Shown here in pieces: positions 1-5,841 of a stretch of 8,305 bases of DNA. The translations under genes and the position numbers were made by a program. Below the pieces are notes generated by a model that was not told where the DNA came from, searched no databases, and saw only the letters and a program-made list of their open reading frames with translations. Source of the DNA: an uncultured Collinsella sp. (lineage in GTDB: Bacteria; Actinomycetota; Coriobacteriia; Coriobacteriales; Coriobacteriaceae); NCBI GenBank assembly GCA_902465115.1, contig CABQMC010000063.1, positions 1 to 8,305 of the forward strand. Reading direction: 5' to 3'. Numbering within the stretch: position 1 is the stretch's first letter; every line of letters starts with the position of its first letter.

Positions 1-1
1 T

Positions 2-682
2 GCCGATCGCGCCAAGTACATGATCGTGTCGCTGCCCGCGAACCCGGTCGGCTCGGTGGGCACGCCCGAGGTCTACGAGGAAATCATCGCTTTTGCCCGC
101 GAGCACGACCTGCTGATCGTTCACGACAACGCATACTCCGACATCGTGTTCGACGGCGAGCCGGGCGGCAGCTTCCTGCAGTATCCCGGTGCGCTCGAGG
201 TAGGCGTGGAGTTCTTCTCGCTTTCCAAGTCGTTTAACGTCACCGGTGCCCGCATCGGCTTTTTGGTCGGTCGCGAGGATGTGGTCTCGGCCTTTGCCAA
301 GCTGCGCGGCCAGATCGACTTCGGTATGTTCTTCCCGATCCAGAAGGCTGCTATCGCCTGCTTGAACGGTCCGCGCGATGAGGTCGAGGCGCAGCGTCTG
401 AAGTACCAGGAGCGCCGCGATGCCCTGTGCGACGGTCTTGAGGGCCTGGGCTGGGAGCGACCCAACGCGCATGGCTCTATGTTTGTGTGGGCCAAGCTTC
501 CCGGTGGTCGCACCGATTCTATGGCGTTTTGCGAGGAGCTTATGGAGAAGGCCGGCGTTGTGGTGACGCCGGGCGCGAGCTTTGGCCCTTCGGGCGAGGG
601 GCACGTGCGTATGGCACTGGTCCTGCCGCCCGATCAGATCGCTTTGGCTGTCGAGGCCATTCGCGAGGCGGGCTTGTATTAG
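2..682 (+). CDS. PLP-dependent class I aminotransferase, LL-DAP aminotransferase-like (C-terminal part, 5' cut by window edge)
   Basis: A fold-type I aminotransferase that moves an amino group through pyridoxal phosphate. Only the last 226 residues are present; the frame is open to the window edge, so the start lies outside. Numbering the visible part from 1, the substrate/PLP motif ANPVG is at 13-17, the PLP-ring Asp and Tyr are in HDNAYSD (D42, Y45), the Schiff-base lysine is in SLSKS (K76), followed by TGARIGF with R84. The carboxylate-binding Arg is in GHVRMAL (R203). The HDNAYSD, EFFSLSK and GQIDFGMF stretches resemble the LL-diaminopimelate aminotransferase family. Because a DAP operon with an N-acetyltransferase (dapH) lies nearby on the other strand, it could act on N-acetyl-LL-DAP, or be a true DapL. 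The family is clear, the substrate is inferred. It ends in TAG, and no clear terminator follows directly. Confidence 0.85.
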   Translation, partial: ADRAKYMIVSLPANPVGSVGTPEVYEEIIAFAREHDLLIVHDNAYSDIVFDGEPGGSFLQYPGALEVGVEFFSLSKSFNVTGARIGFLVGREDVVSAFAKLRGQIDFGMFFPIQKAAIACLNGPRDEVEAQRLKYQERRDALCDGLEGLGWERPNAHGSMFVWAKLPGGRTDSMAFCEELMEKAGVVVTPGASFGPSGEGHVRMALVLPPDQIALAVEAIREAGLY

Positions 683-825
683 AAACCTATTTCGACTCGT
701 CAATAGCTCGAAACCGATTTCGTGCAGTTATTTTACGAATACTGCAAACAATTTCGGTAAACGGTCGATTTTTGGCTGCGAATAGGAGCATAATCAAAGC
801 CCCGATTGGATGTATTGGGATTACG

Positions 826-858
826 ACAAGCCGCTCGAGTCGTTCCCGGGCGGCTTGT
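826..858 (+). other. Stem-loop in the leader of the lactate dehydrogenase gene
   Basis: ACAAGCCGC at 826-834 pairs perfectly with GCGGCTTGT at 850-858. A G-T wobble and two more G-C pairs extend the stem to 12 bp (826-837 with 847-858), leaving a 9-nt loop. The 3' side runs into TTTGTGG, a weak T tract. The hairpin ends 25 nt before the ldh ATG and just upstream of its ribosome binding site. It could be a weak terminator for the preceding aminotransferase, an attenuator, or a stabilising 5'-UTR structure. Apart from this structure I saw nothing convincing in 683-883: no good sigma-70 promoter pair (only a loose CATAAT at 789-794) and no Rex-type palindrome. Confidence 0.5.
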
Positions 859-883
859 TTGTGGAGAGAGATGGGAGTTTCTA

Positions 884-1834
884 ATGGTTAACGAGAAGAA
901 GGTCGCTATTGTCGGCTGCGGTTTCGTCGGTTCGTCTTCGGCGTTCGCACTGATGCAGAGTGGTCTGTTCTCCGAGATGGTCCTCATCGACGTGGACAAG
1001 AACCGTGCCGAGGGTGAGGCCCTGGATATCGCGCACGGCATGACGTTTGCCGAGCCGATGAAGATCTACGCCGGCGATTATTCCGATGTCGCCGACGCCG
1101 CCATGATCGTCGTCACCGCTGGCGCTGCCCAGAAGCCCGGTGAGACCCGCCTGGACCTGGTCAACAAGAACGTAAACATCTTTAAGTCCATTATCCCCGA
1201 GATTAAGAAGTCCGGCTTCGACGGCATTCTGCTAATCGTCTCCAACCCGGTTGATGTTCTGACCTATGCTGCCATCAAGATGTCCGGCCTGCCCGAGGGC
1301 CATGTTATCGGCTCCGGCACCGTGCTCGACACTGGCCGTCTGCAGCAGATGCTTGGTGCCCACGTCGAGGTTGACCCGCGTGATGTCCAGGCCTATGTCA
1401 TGGGTGAGCACGGCGACTCCGAGTTTGTCGCTTGGTCCAGCGCTCAGGTTGCTGGCGTTCCGCTGAACACCTTCTGTGAGCTTCACGGTCACCTGGAGCA
1501 TGAGACCGCCGAGAAGCGCATCGCCGAGGACGTCAAGAACTCCGCCTACACCATCATCGAGAAGAAGCACGCCACCTACTACGGCGTCGCCATGGCCGTC
1601 AAGCGCATCTGCACCGCCGTTATGCGCGACGAGCAGACCGTTCTGCCTGTCTCCTCGCTCATGGTGGGCGAGTATGGCCTGTCCGATCTTGCCATCTCCA
1701 TGCCGACCGTCGTTGGCCGCGACGGCGTTGTCTGCCGCGTCCCCGTGCCGCTGAACGATGACGAGCAGCATGAGCTCACCGTCTCTGCAAAGGCCCTCAA
1801 GGACATCATCGACAGCGTCGATTTCTCCTGCTAA
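884..1834 (+). CDS. ldh: L-lactate dehydrogenase
   Basis: Cytosolic NAD-dependent L-lactate dehydrogenase, which reduces pyruvate to L-lactate and regenerates NAD+ in fermentation. The start at 884 gives 316 residues, normal for the family, and is preceded by GGGAG with a 6-nt spacer. In-frame codons up to a TTG at 806 are open but run through the leader hairpin and do not look like LDH. The Rossmann motif GCGFVG is at 11-16 and the NAD-ribose acid is D36. The substrate loop AGAAQKPGETR (79-89) carries Q83, which marks lactate rather than malate dehydrogenase, and R89. NPVD is at 121-124, R152 binds substrate carboxylate, and the catalytic His is in GEHGDSE (H176). The gene is flanked by a leader hairpin and a strong terminator, so it is probably transcribed alone. 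Confidence 0.95.
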   Translation: MVNEKKVAIVGCGFVGSSSAFALMQSGLFSEMVLIDVDKNRAEGEALDIAHGMTFAEPMKIYAGDYSDVADAAMIVVTAGAAQKPGETRLDLVNKNVNIFKSIIPEIKKSGFDGILLIVSNPVDVLTYAAIKMSGLPEGHVIGSGTVLDTGRLQQMLGAHVEVDPRDVQAYVMGEHGDSEFVAWSSAQVAGVPLNTFCELHGHLEHETAEKRIAEDVKNSAYTIIEKKHATYYGVAMAVKRICTAVMRDEQTVLPVSSLMVGEYGLSDLAISMPTVVGRDGVVCRVPVPLNDDEQHELTVSAKALKDIIDSVDFSC

Positions 1835-1865
1835 ATCAAGCTCGCTAGAGCGAAAAGCTACAATG

Positions 1866-1901
1866 AAGGCGCCCGGGCTCACACGGCCCGGGCGCCTTTT
1901 T
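1866..1901 (+). terminator. Rho-independent terminator of ldh
   Basis: AAGGCGCCCGGGC at 1866-1878 pairs with its perfect complement at 1886-1898 (13 bp, almost all G-C) around a 7-nt loop, followed by a T run at 1897-1901. It begins 32 nt after the ldh stop codon. The T run merges directly into the first REP-like repeat. Confidence 0.92.
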
Positions 1902-1931
1902 GGTGCAAAGTAACCTGACTCCAATGCACCA
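1901..1931 (+). repeat. REP-like palindromic element, copy 1
   Basis: TGGTGCA (1901-1907) and its inverted copy TGCACCA (1925-1931) enclose a 17-nt centre containing AACCTG. A second version of the same element, in the same orientation, lies at 3125-3158, on the other side of the interrupted hydrolase gene. The two share both 7-nt arms and most of the centre. This resembles short REP-type intergenic repeats, which in other bacteria are linked to Y1/RAYT transposases. No transposase is present in the window. Repeat status rests on two visible copies; genome-wide abundance is not known. Confidence 0.6.
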
Positions 1932-1945
1932 TCCCAATGCACCAT
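1921..1945 (+). repeat. Short tandem duplication, period 13, at the REP-like arm
   Basis: CCAATGCACCAT occurs at 1921-1932 and again at 1934-1945, so the right arm of the REP-like element is present twice in tandem with one base between. The second copy ends 16 nt before the hydrolase start codon. This looks like slippage or a remnant of a second element. Confidence 0.7.
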
Positions 1946-1961
1946 AGTTGATGGGAGGACC

Positions 1962-2855
1962 ATGCCGGATTCGCCTAATTTTTTGGCCTATGCCCAGACG
2001 GCGTTTGATCCGTTTGAGGAGCGGCCGTTCTGCGCGGTGGATAGCCTGGTGTTTGCATGGCTGTCATATCTGCGTTTGCCGGGGGATATGTCGGAGCTTA
2101 CCGGCTGGCAGGGACTGGACGTGCGTGAGCTGCTGCGCGCCGAGTGCTACCAAGACATGATTGGCGACCTATGGGATCCGGAGGGGAGCCGTGCCTTGTT
2201 GGATGCTGTGGCAGCAAGTCCTCGCTACCGTGGCGTTCGTGTTTGCGGCTATCGTACCGTAAGTGATGCCGAGACGACGGAGCAGTTTGCGGCCATGACG
2301 TTCCGATTTCCGGCGGGGTTTAGCTATCTTGCCTTCCGGGGGACCGATAGTACGATTGTGGGCTGGAAAGAGGACTTTAACATGGCGTTCCGGTGTCCTG
2401 TGCCGGCCCAGGAATCCGCGGCATGTTATGTGGACGAGGCGGCGGATGCGATTGGTGGGCCGCTTTTGTGCGGGGGTCATTCCAAGGGTGGAAACCTTGC
2501 GGTGTACGGTGCAGCGATGTGCTCCGATGTTGCCCGTGAGCGAATCGAACGGGCGTATTCCCATGATGGTCCGGGCTTCGTCGAGGAGTTTCTGAACGGC
2601 AACGCCTTTGCCGATCTTTCCGGTCGAATCGACAAGACGCTACCTCGGTCGTCGATCTTTGGCATGATGTTCGAGACACAGGAGGACTATGCCATCGTTG
2701 AGAGCACCGAGTTCAGCCTGCTGCAGCACAATCCCTTTAGCTGGGTGGTTGATGGTCACGACTTCGTGTACTGTGAGCGCCTGTCTGCCGGTGCTCGATA
2801 CGTTGATGGTTCCATTCGCGAGATGCTGCTTGCAGTGTCGCCTAGCGAACGCTAG
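1962..2855 (+). CDS. DUF2974 / Mbeg1-like alpha/beta-hydrolase, cut short by an in-frame amber codon
   Basis: A lipase-like alpha/beta-hydrolase of the DUF2974 (Mbeg1-like) family; its substrate is not known. The 297 residues hold the probable catalytic core: FRGTD (125-129, oxyanion region), the nucleophile elbow GGHSKGG with S174, the acidic candidate D202 in YSHDGPGF, and the His candidate H266 in VDGHDF. The N-terminus (FEERPFCAVDSLVFAWLSYL, 18-37) fits the family start, so ATG 1962 is chosen although its GGGAGG lies only 3 nt upstream, unusually close. No signal peptide or membrane segment is seen. The frame stops at TAG 2853-2855 but continues without further stops to TAA 3120-3122, so this is the front part of an original reading frame of about 386 residues. 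The truncated product keeps the putative catalytic residues and might fold. Confidence 0.75.
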   Translation: MPDSPNFLAYAQTAFDPFEERPFCAVDSLVFAWLSYLRLPGDMSELTGWQGLDVRELLRAECYQDMIGDLWDPEGSRALLDAVAASPRYRGVRVCGYRTVSDAETTEQFAAMTFRFPAGFSYLAFRGTDSTIVGWKEDFNMAFRCPVPAQESAACYVDEAADAIGGPLLCGGHSKGGNLAVYGAAMCSDVARERIERAYSHDGPGFVEEFLNGNAFADLSGRIDKTLPRSSIFGMMFETQEDYAIVESTEFSLLQHNPFSWVVDGHDFVYCERLSAGARYVDGSIREMLLAVSPSER

Positions 2856-3122
2856 CGTTTTGTAGATGCGTTGTTCTCCGTGTTTGAGGCTACGGGTGCT
2901 GAGCGGTTTGCGGATATCGCTGGGAATCTGCGCGAGAGCCTGCCCGTGATGCTCCAGGCTGCGCAAGGCTTTGACGAGGATACACGACGCTTTGTCTCGC
3001 AGACCATCGTTGCGATTCTTAAGTGTGCGCTGCTGCCCAAACGACCCCAGATCGACGTGCCCGCTGCCGGCAAGAGTTTGGCAGAACAGCTCGAGGCTTG
3101 GCAGTCCGAGCTCCTGCGCTAA
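2856..3122 (+). pseudogene. Detached C-terminal part of the DUF2974 hydrolase, downstream of the amber codon
   Basis: This is the same reading frame as the preceding gene, with no frameshift, separated only by the TAG at 2853-2855. It reads RFVDALFSVFEATGAERFAD and on to SELLR before TAA, 88 residues that are mostly helical and amphipathic, with conserved-looking F-V-D-A-L-F and E-A-T-G-A stretches and codon use like that of a real gene. A single C-to-T change (CAG Gln to TAG) would explain the break. It has no convincing start of its own: the GTG at 2880 and the TTG codons in the first lines lack a ribosome binding site. It is probably untranslated unless the amber is read through. Decay looks very recent, since no other damage is visible. 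Confidence 0.75.
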
Positions 3123-3124
3123 CC

Positions 3125-3158
3125 ATTGGTGCAAGCAACCTGTCCCCGATGCACCAAT
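3125..3158 (+). repeat. REP-like palindromic element, copy 2
   Basis: ATTGGTGCA (3125-3133) and its perfect inverted copy TGCACCAAT (3150-3158) enclose a 16-nt centre with CAACCTGTCCCC. It starts 2 nt after the hydrolase TAA and matches the element at 1901-1931 in both arms and most of the centre, in the same orientation. With no T run it is not a typical intrinsic terminator, but the hairpin could protect the 3' end of the mRNA. Confidence 0.65.
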
Positions 3159-3188
3159 CTTCGAAGCGCCTGGGGCGGGCTCGACCGC

Positions 3189-3194
3189 TATACT
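3189..3194 (+). promoter_or_regulatory. Possible -10 box for the nucleoid-associated protein gene
   Basis: TATACT at 3189-3194, in the context CGCTATACTGA, is a good sigma-70-type -10 hexamer 38 nt before the downstream start codon. No clear -35 is found at 16-18 nt spacing, so the call rests on the -10 only. Confidence 0.4.
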
Positions 3195-3232
3195 GATTCG
3201 TGCCGAAATCAATCTAGAACGGAATGCCGTAT

Positions 3233-4237
3233 ATGAAAATCAATCACGCGATTCTGCATATCCTGGACTTTGACTCTGCCGTCAACGTCATGAGCCAGCG
3301 CGAGCTCGATATCGAGAGCCGTACCGTGCGCAACTTCGTGACTACGCACCTGCGGCGCGCTCGTACTTCGGCCGACAACAAGCGTGCCACGTTTGCCGAG
3401 AACTCCGCATTCGGCGGCGAGCTCAAGGGCTATTTCTTTGGTGAGCGTGAGTTCGTGGACCTGTCGCAGCAGATTGCGGAGTTCATCTCTTCCGAACTCA
3501 CCAAGGCCGAGAAAGCCGAGTCCACCGACGTGCTGGTTGCCGATTTTGACGACGATGAGGATGCCCGCTGGTTTGCCGTGATGCTGCTGGGCTCCAAGCA
3601 GGCTTTTATGCACGAAGTGGGCCGCGAGGAGGGGGAGGTGCGCAACGACATCGCGCGCCACTATGCTATCCTGCCGAATCCTTCCCAAAAGGTGCCAAGC
3701 TATGCCATCGTGCGCGCGAGCACCATGGAGATCGGCTATGTGGACAAGAAGCGCAAGATCGCCGGCGAGGACCGCATGCTTATCCCCGATGGTTTGTTGC
3801 AGTGTGACACGGGCGTATCGGGCAAGGAGGTCATCGACACCGTGACGCGTGTGGTCGAGGAAGTCGCCGAGGAGCACGGTGCCAACACGGCTGTAGCGCT
3901 CGCTAAGGTTAAGGCTGCCGTTGCCGAGAAGGTCGAGGATGACGAGGAGCTGCCGCCTTGGGATATCGTCGATGAGGTCTTTGAGGACGAGCCGGTCATC
4001 AAGGAGAGCGTGCGCGCGGCGCTGACCGAGGAGAAGGTGCCCGAGCGCGTTCCCGTGGAGCGCAAGCAGGTCGAGCGCGCGGCCGTACGCAATCATAAGA
4101 TTCGTACCGACACGGGCATCGAGATCAGCTTCCCGGCCGAGATGGGTTCGAATTCCGAGTACATCGAGTTCGTCAACGAGCCCAACGGCCTCATCTCCAT
4201 CGAGCTCAAAAACATCGGGTCAATTGAGAATCGATAA
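3233..4237 (+). CDS. 37-kDa nucleoid-associated protein (NdpA/YejK family)
   Basis: A member of the NA37 family of nucleoid-associated proteins; the role beyond DNA/nucleoid association is not well defined. With the start at 3233 it is 334 residues, the usual family length, beginning MKINHAILHILDF, the family-typical N-terminus. An ATG at 3224 gives three more residues, but GGA at 3221-3223 sits directly against it and is correctly spaced (9 nt) for 3233. The N-terminal domain has SQRELDI and LRRARTSADNKRATF; the middle has the alternating beta/acidic stretch DVLVADFDDDEDARWFAVMLL; residues about 200-280 are highly charged and rich in Glu, Lys and Ala, probably helical. No transmembrane segment is seen. 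A possible -10 box and a REP-like hairpin precede it and a terminator follows, so it is likely monocistronic. Confidence 0.72.
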   Translation: MKINHAILHILDFDSAVNVMSQRELDIESRTVRNFVTTHLRRARTSADNKRATFAENSAFGGELKGYFFGEREFVDLSQQIAEFISSELTKAEKAESTDVLVADFDDDEDARWFAVMLLGSKQAFMHEVGREEGEVRNDIARHYAILPNPSQKVPSYAIVRASTMEIGYVDKKRKIAGEDRMLIPDGLLQCDTGVSGKEVIDTVTRVVEEVAEEHGANTAVALAKVKAAVAEKVEDDEELPPWDIVDEVFEDEPVIKESVRAALTEEKVPERVPVERKQVERAAVRNHKIRTDTGIEISFPAEMGSNSEYIEFVNEPNGLISIELKNIGSIENR

Positions 4238-4262
4238 GCTGCGCTAGACGCTGCTGAAAAAC

Positions 4263-4299
4263 AAAGGTCGAAGCCTCGGATGAGGGCTTCGGCCTTTTT
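4263..4299 (+). terminator. Rho-independent terminator of the nucleoid-associated protein gene
   Basis: AAAGGTCGAAGCCTC (4263-4277) pairs with the strand at 4282-4297 (GAGGGCTTCGGCCTTT), with one G-U wobble and one bulged base and a tight loop, then TTTTT at 4295-4299. It lies 26 nt after the stop codon and faces the dap operon terminator. Confidence 0.85.
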
Positions 4300-4340
4300 G
4301 TTTGGGGATGAATTATCCCGCAGGTTGAGCATACGCCAGC

Positions 4341-4366
4341 GAAAACGCGGTTTGTCAAAACCGCGT
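4341..4366 (-). terminator. Rho-independent terminator of the lysA-dapA-dapB-dapH operon
   Basis: Read on the - strand, ACGCGGTTT (4366-4358) and AAACCGCGT (4353-4345) form a perfect 9-bp stem with the 4-nt loop TGAC, followed by TTTTC. It begins 5 nt after the dapH stop codon. The T run is short, so it may be moderately efficient. Confidence 0.8.
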
Positions 4367-4371
4367 AACTA

Positions 4372-5061
4372 TTAAAGTTGACGTAAGCCCTCTTCCAGGC
4401 CGGTCTTGCTGTCGGTCTGGGCGTCGCGCATCTTGATGACGCGGGCGGGGACACCGGCCACGACGGCACCGGCGGCAACAACAGCGCCCTTGCCTACGTG
4501 CACGCCCTCCAGGACCACGGCGTTGGCGCCAATCATGACATCGTCCTCGATGATGACGGGCGTGGCGCTGGCGGGCTCCACAACGCCTGCCAGTACGGTG
4601 CCGGCGCCGATGTGGCAGTTCTTGCCCACGGTTGCGCGACCGCCCAGCACGGCGCCCATATCGATCATGGAACCCTCGCCGATAACGGATCCGATGTTGA
4701 TGATGGCGCCCATCATGATGACGGCACGGTCGCCAATCTCGACGCGGTCACGGATGATCGCGCCCGGCTCGATGCGGGCGTTGATGCCCTTAAGGTCGAG
4801 CATGGGCACGGCGGAGTTGCGGCAGTCGTTCTCTACGTCGTAGTAGTCGATGGAGTCGGCGTTGGCGTCGAGGATTGCCTCGAGCTCGTCCCAGTCGCCA
4901 AAGACGGTCTTGCCGCGACGGCCGCCGTAGACATGTGCGTCGCCCCAGGCAACCTTCATGCCGGGTTTCTCGCGCACATACAGCTTGACAGGCGTCTTTT
5001 TAGGCGCGGTGGCGATGTAGTTGATAATCTCTTGTGCATCCATCTCGGCTGCGTTACTCAT
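4372..5061 (-). CDS. dapH: 2,3,4,5-tetrahydropyridine-2,6-dicarboxylate N-acetyltransferase
   Basis: Acetylates tetrahydrodipicolinate with acetyl-CoA in the acetylase branch of DAP synthesis, feeding both lysine and peptidoglycan. The 229 residues begin with the DapH-type helical domain ([19 protein letters not shown], 11-29), then [16 protein letters not shown] (76-91), which is typical of the acetyltransferase rather than the succinyltransferase DapD. A left-handed beta-helix of hexapeptide repeats follows ([13 protein letters not shown]... to [10 protein letters not shown], about 93-201), ending in LRQL. The start is fixed by AAAGGAG 9 nt upstream. Oddity: [10 protein letters not shown] (192-201) joins directly to AGVPARVIK (202-210). 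From memory, relatives such as Bacillus YkuQ carry about ten extra residues here (a VxDVxPxxVV type segment), so one short loop and half-coil seem to be missing. It is the last gene of the operon, 39 nt after dapB. Confidence 0.93.
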   Translation of the reverse strand: MSNAAEMDAQEIINYIATAPKKTPVKLYVREKPGMKVAWGDAHVYGGRRGKTVFGDWDELEAILDANADSIDYYDVENDCRNSAVPMLDLKGINARIEPGAIIRDRVEIGDRAVIMMGAIINIGSVIGEGSMIDMGAVLGGRATVGKNCHIGAGTVLAGVVEPASATPVIIEDDVMIGANAVVLEGVHVGKGAVVAAGAVVAGVPARVIKMRDAQTDSKTGLEEGLRQL

Positions 5062-5100
5062 ATGCTGTTTCTCCTTTGCGTGGATTCGGTTGATACCTGG

Positions 5101-5841
5101 TTAGGCAAACATGACCTGGTCGAAGGTGTAGAAGCCGGGTTCGCGGGCGACGAGCTTCAGCGCGGCTGCCAGGGCGCCGTTGACAAAGATCTGACGACTC
5201 GTGGCGCGGTGCGTGAGCGTGACCTCCTCGTCCTGGCCAAAGAAACTCACCTCGTGCACGCCGGCAACAGTGCCGCCGCGCAGCGAGTGCATACCGATTT
5301 CCTTGGGGTCGCGCGCTCCGCACATGCCCTCGCGGCCATAGACGGGGTGGTAGCCTGCCTCGGACTCGGCTTCGACGACGGCATCGAGCAGTAGCTTGGC
5401 AGTGCCGCTGGGGGCATCGACCTTTTGGTTGTGGTGCGTCTCGACGATTTCGCAGTCAAAGCCGGGCAGCTCGCGTGTAGCCTGCGCTACCAGATGGCGC
5501 AGGGCTGCGATACCGATGGAGTAATTGCCCGAGTGCATAACGCGGGCGTTCTGGCCCAGCTCACGCAGACGGTCCATCTGCTCGGGGGTGTAGCCTGTGG
5601 TGCCCGAGACCAACGCCGCGCCCGTGCGCTCGACATAGGCGACGACGGCATCGAAGGTCACGACGTTCGAGAAGTCGATGATAACGTCGGCCGCAGGGGC
5701 GCTCTCGAGCTCGGACAGATCAAAACCAATCTGGGCCACGATATCAAAAACGGGTTGACCGGCGGCGTCGACAACGCCCTCGGCGGTGGTGCGGATGAGC
5801 GAGCCCATGCGGCCCGTTCCCATAATGACGGTCTTAATCAA
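5101..5841 (-). CDS. dapB: 4-hydroxy-tetrahydrodipicolinate reductase
   Basis: NAD(P)H-dependent reduction of hydroxy-tetrahydrodipicolinate to tetrahydrodipicolinate, the second step specific to DAP/lysine synthesis. It has 246 residues, near the usual length. The nucleotide-binding loop is GTGRMG (8-13), one residue tighter than the common GAxGRMG; DVIIDFS is at 52-58, the cofactor/substrate loop SGTTGYT at 79-85, and the active-site signature ETHHNQKVDAPSGTA at 134-148 with catalytic H136/H137 and K140. The C-terminal substrate domain has GTVAGVHEVSFFG and FVNGALAAA. The start is a TTG that overlaps the dapA stop by 8 nt; AAGGGGG stands 9 nt upstream. An internal ATG at 5823 would remove the first beta strand and is unlikely. 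Coupled translation with dapA is expected. Confidence 0.95.
   Translation of the reverse strand: MIKTVIMGTGRMGSLIRTTAEGVVDAAGQPVFDIVAQIGFDLSELESAPAADVIIDFSNVVTFDAVVAYVERTGAALVSGTTGYTPEQMDRLRELGQNARVMHSGNYSIGIAALRHLVAQATRELPGFDCEIVETHHNQKVDAPSGTAKLLLDAVVEAESEAGYHPVYGREGMCGARDPKEIGMHSLRGGTVAGVHEVSFFGQDEEVTLTHRATSRQIFVNGALAAALKLVAREPGFYTFDQVMFA
5834..5841 (-). promoter_or_regulatory. Overlap of dapA stop and dapB TTG start (translational coupling)
   Basis: The octamer TTGATTAA contains the dapB start TTG (5841-5839) and the dapA stop TAA (5836-5834) in different frames. With a weak Shine-Dalgarno (AAGGGGG, 5857-5851) and a rare start codon, dapB expression probably depends on ribosomes finishing dapA, which would keep the two enzymes in ratio. 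Confidence 0.7.

Noticed and set aside
789..794. CATAAT as the ldh -10 box
   Set aside because: No hexamer close to TTGACA at 16-18 nt spacing; kept only as a loose possibility in the leader description.
806..883. Upstream extension of ldh from a TTG at 806
   Set aside because: The 26 extra residues do not resemble an LDH N-terminus and overlap the leader hairpin; ATG 884 has a good ribosome binding site.
1859..1864. TACAAT resembling a -10 box after the ldh stop
   Set aside because: It sits directly before the terminator hairpin, so a transcript starting here would end at once; no matching -35.
1232..1963. 243-codon - strand frame opposite ldh
   Set aside because: Shadow of ldh third-position G/C bias; it would also cross the ldh terminator.
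3209..4096. 295-codon - strand frame opposite the nucleoid-associated protein gene
   Set aside because: Leu/Asp/His-rich antisense shadow with no motif; the + strand frame has the family N-terminus and length.
4498..5394. 298-codon + strand frame across dapH and dapB
   Set aside because: A composition artefact antisense to two clearly identified genes; its sequence is low-complexity Asp/Val/Gly/His-rich.
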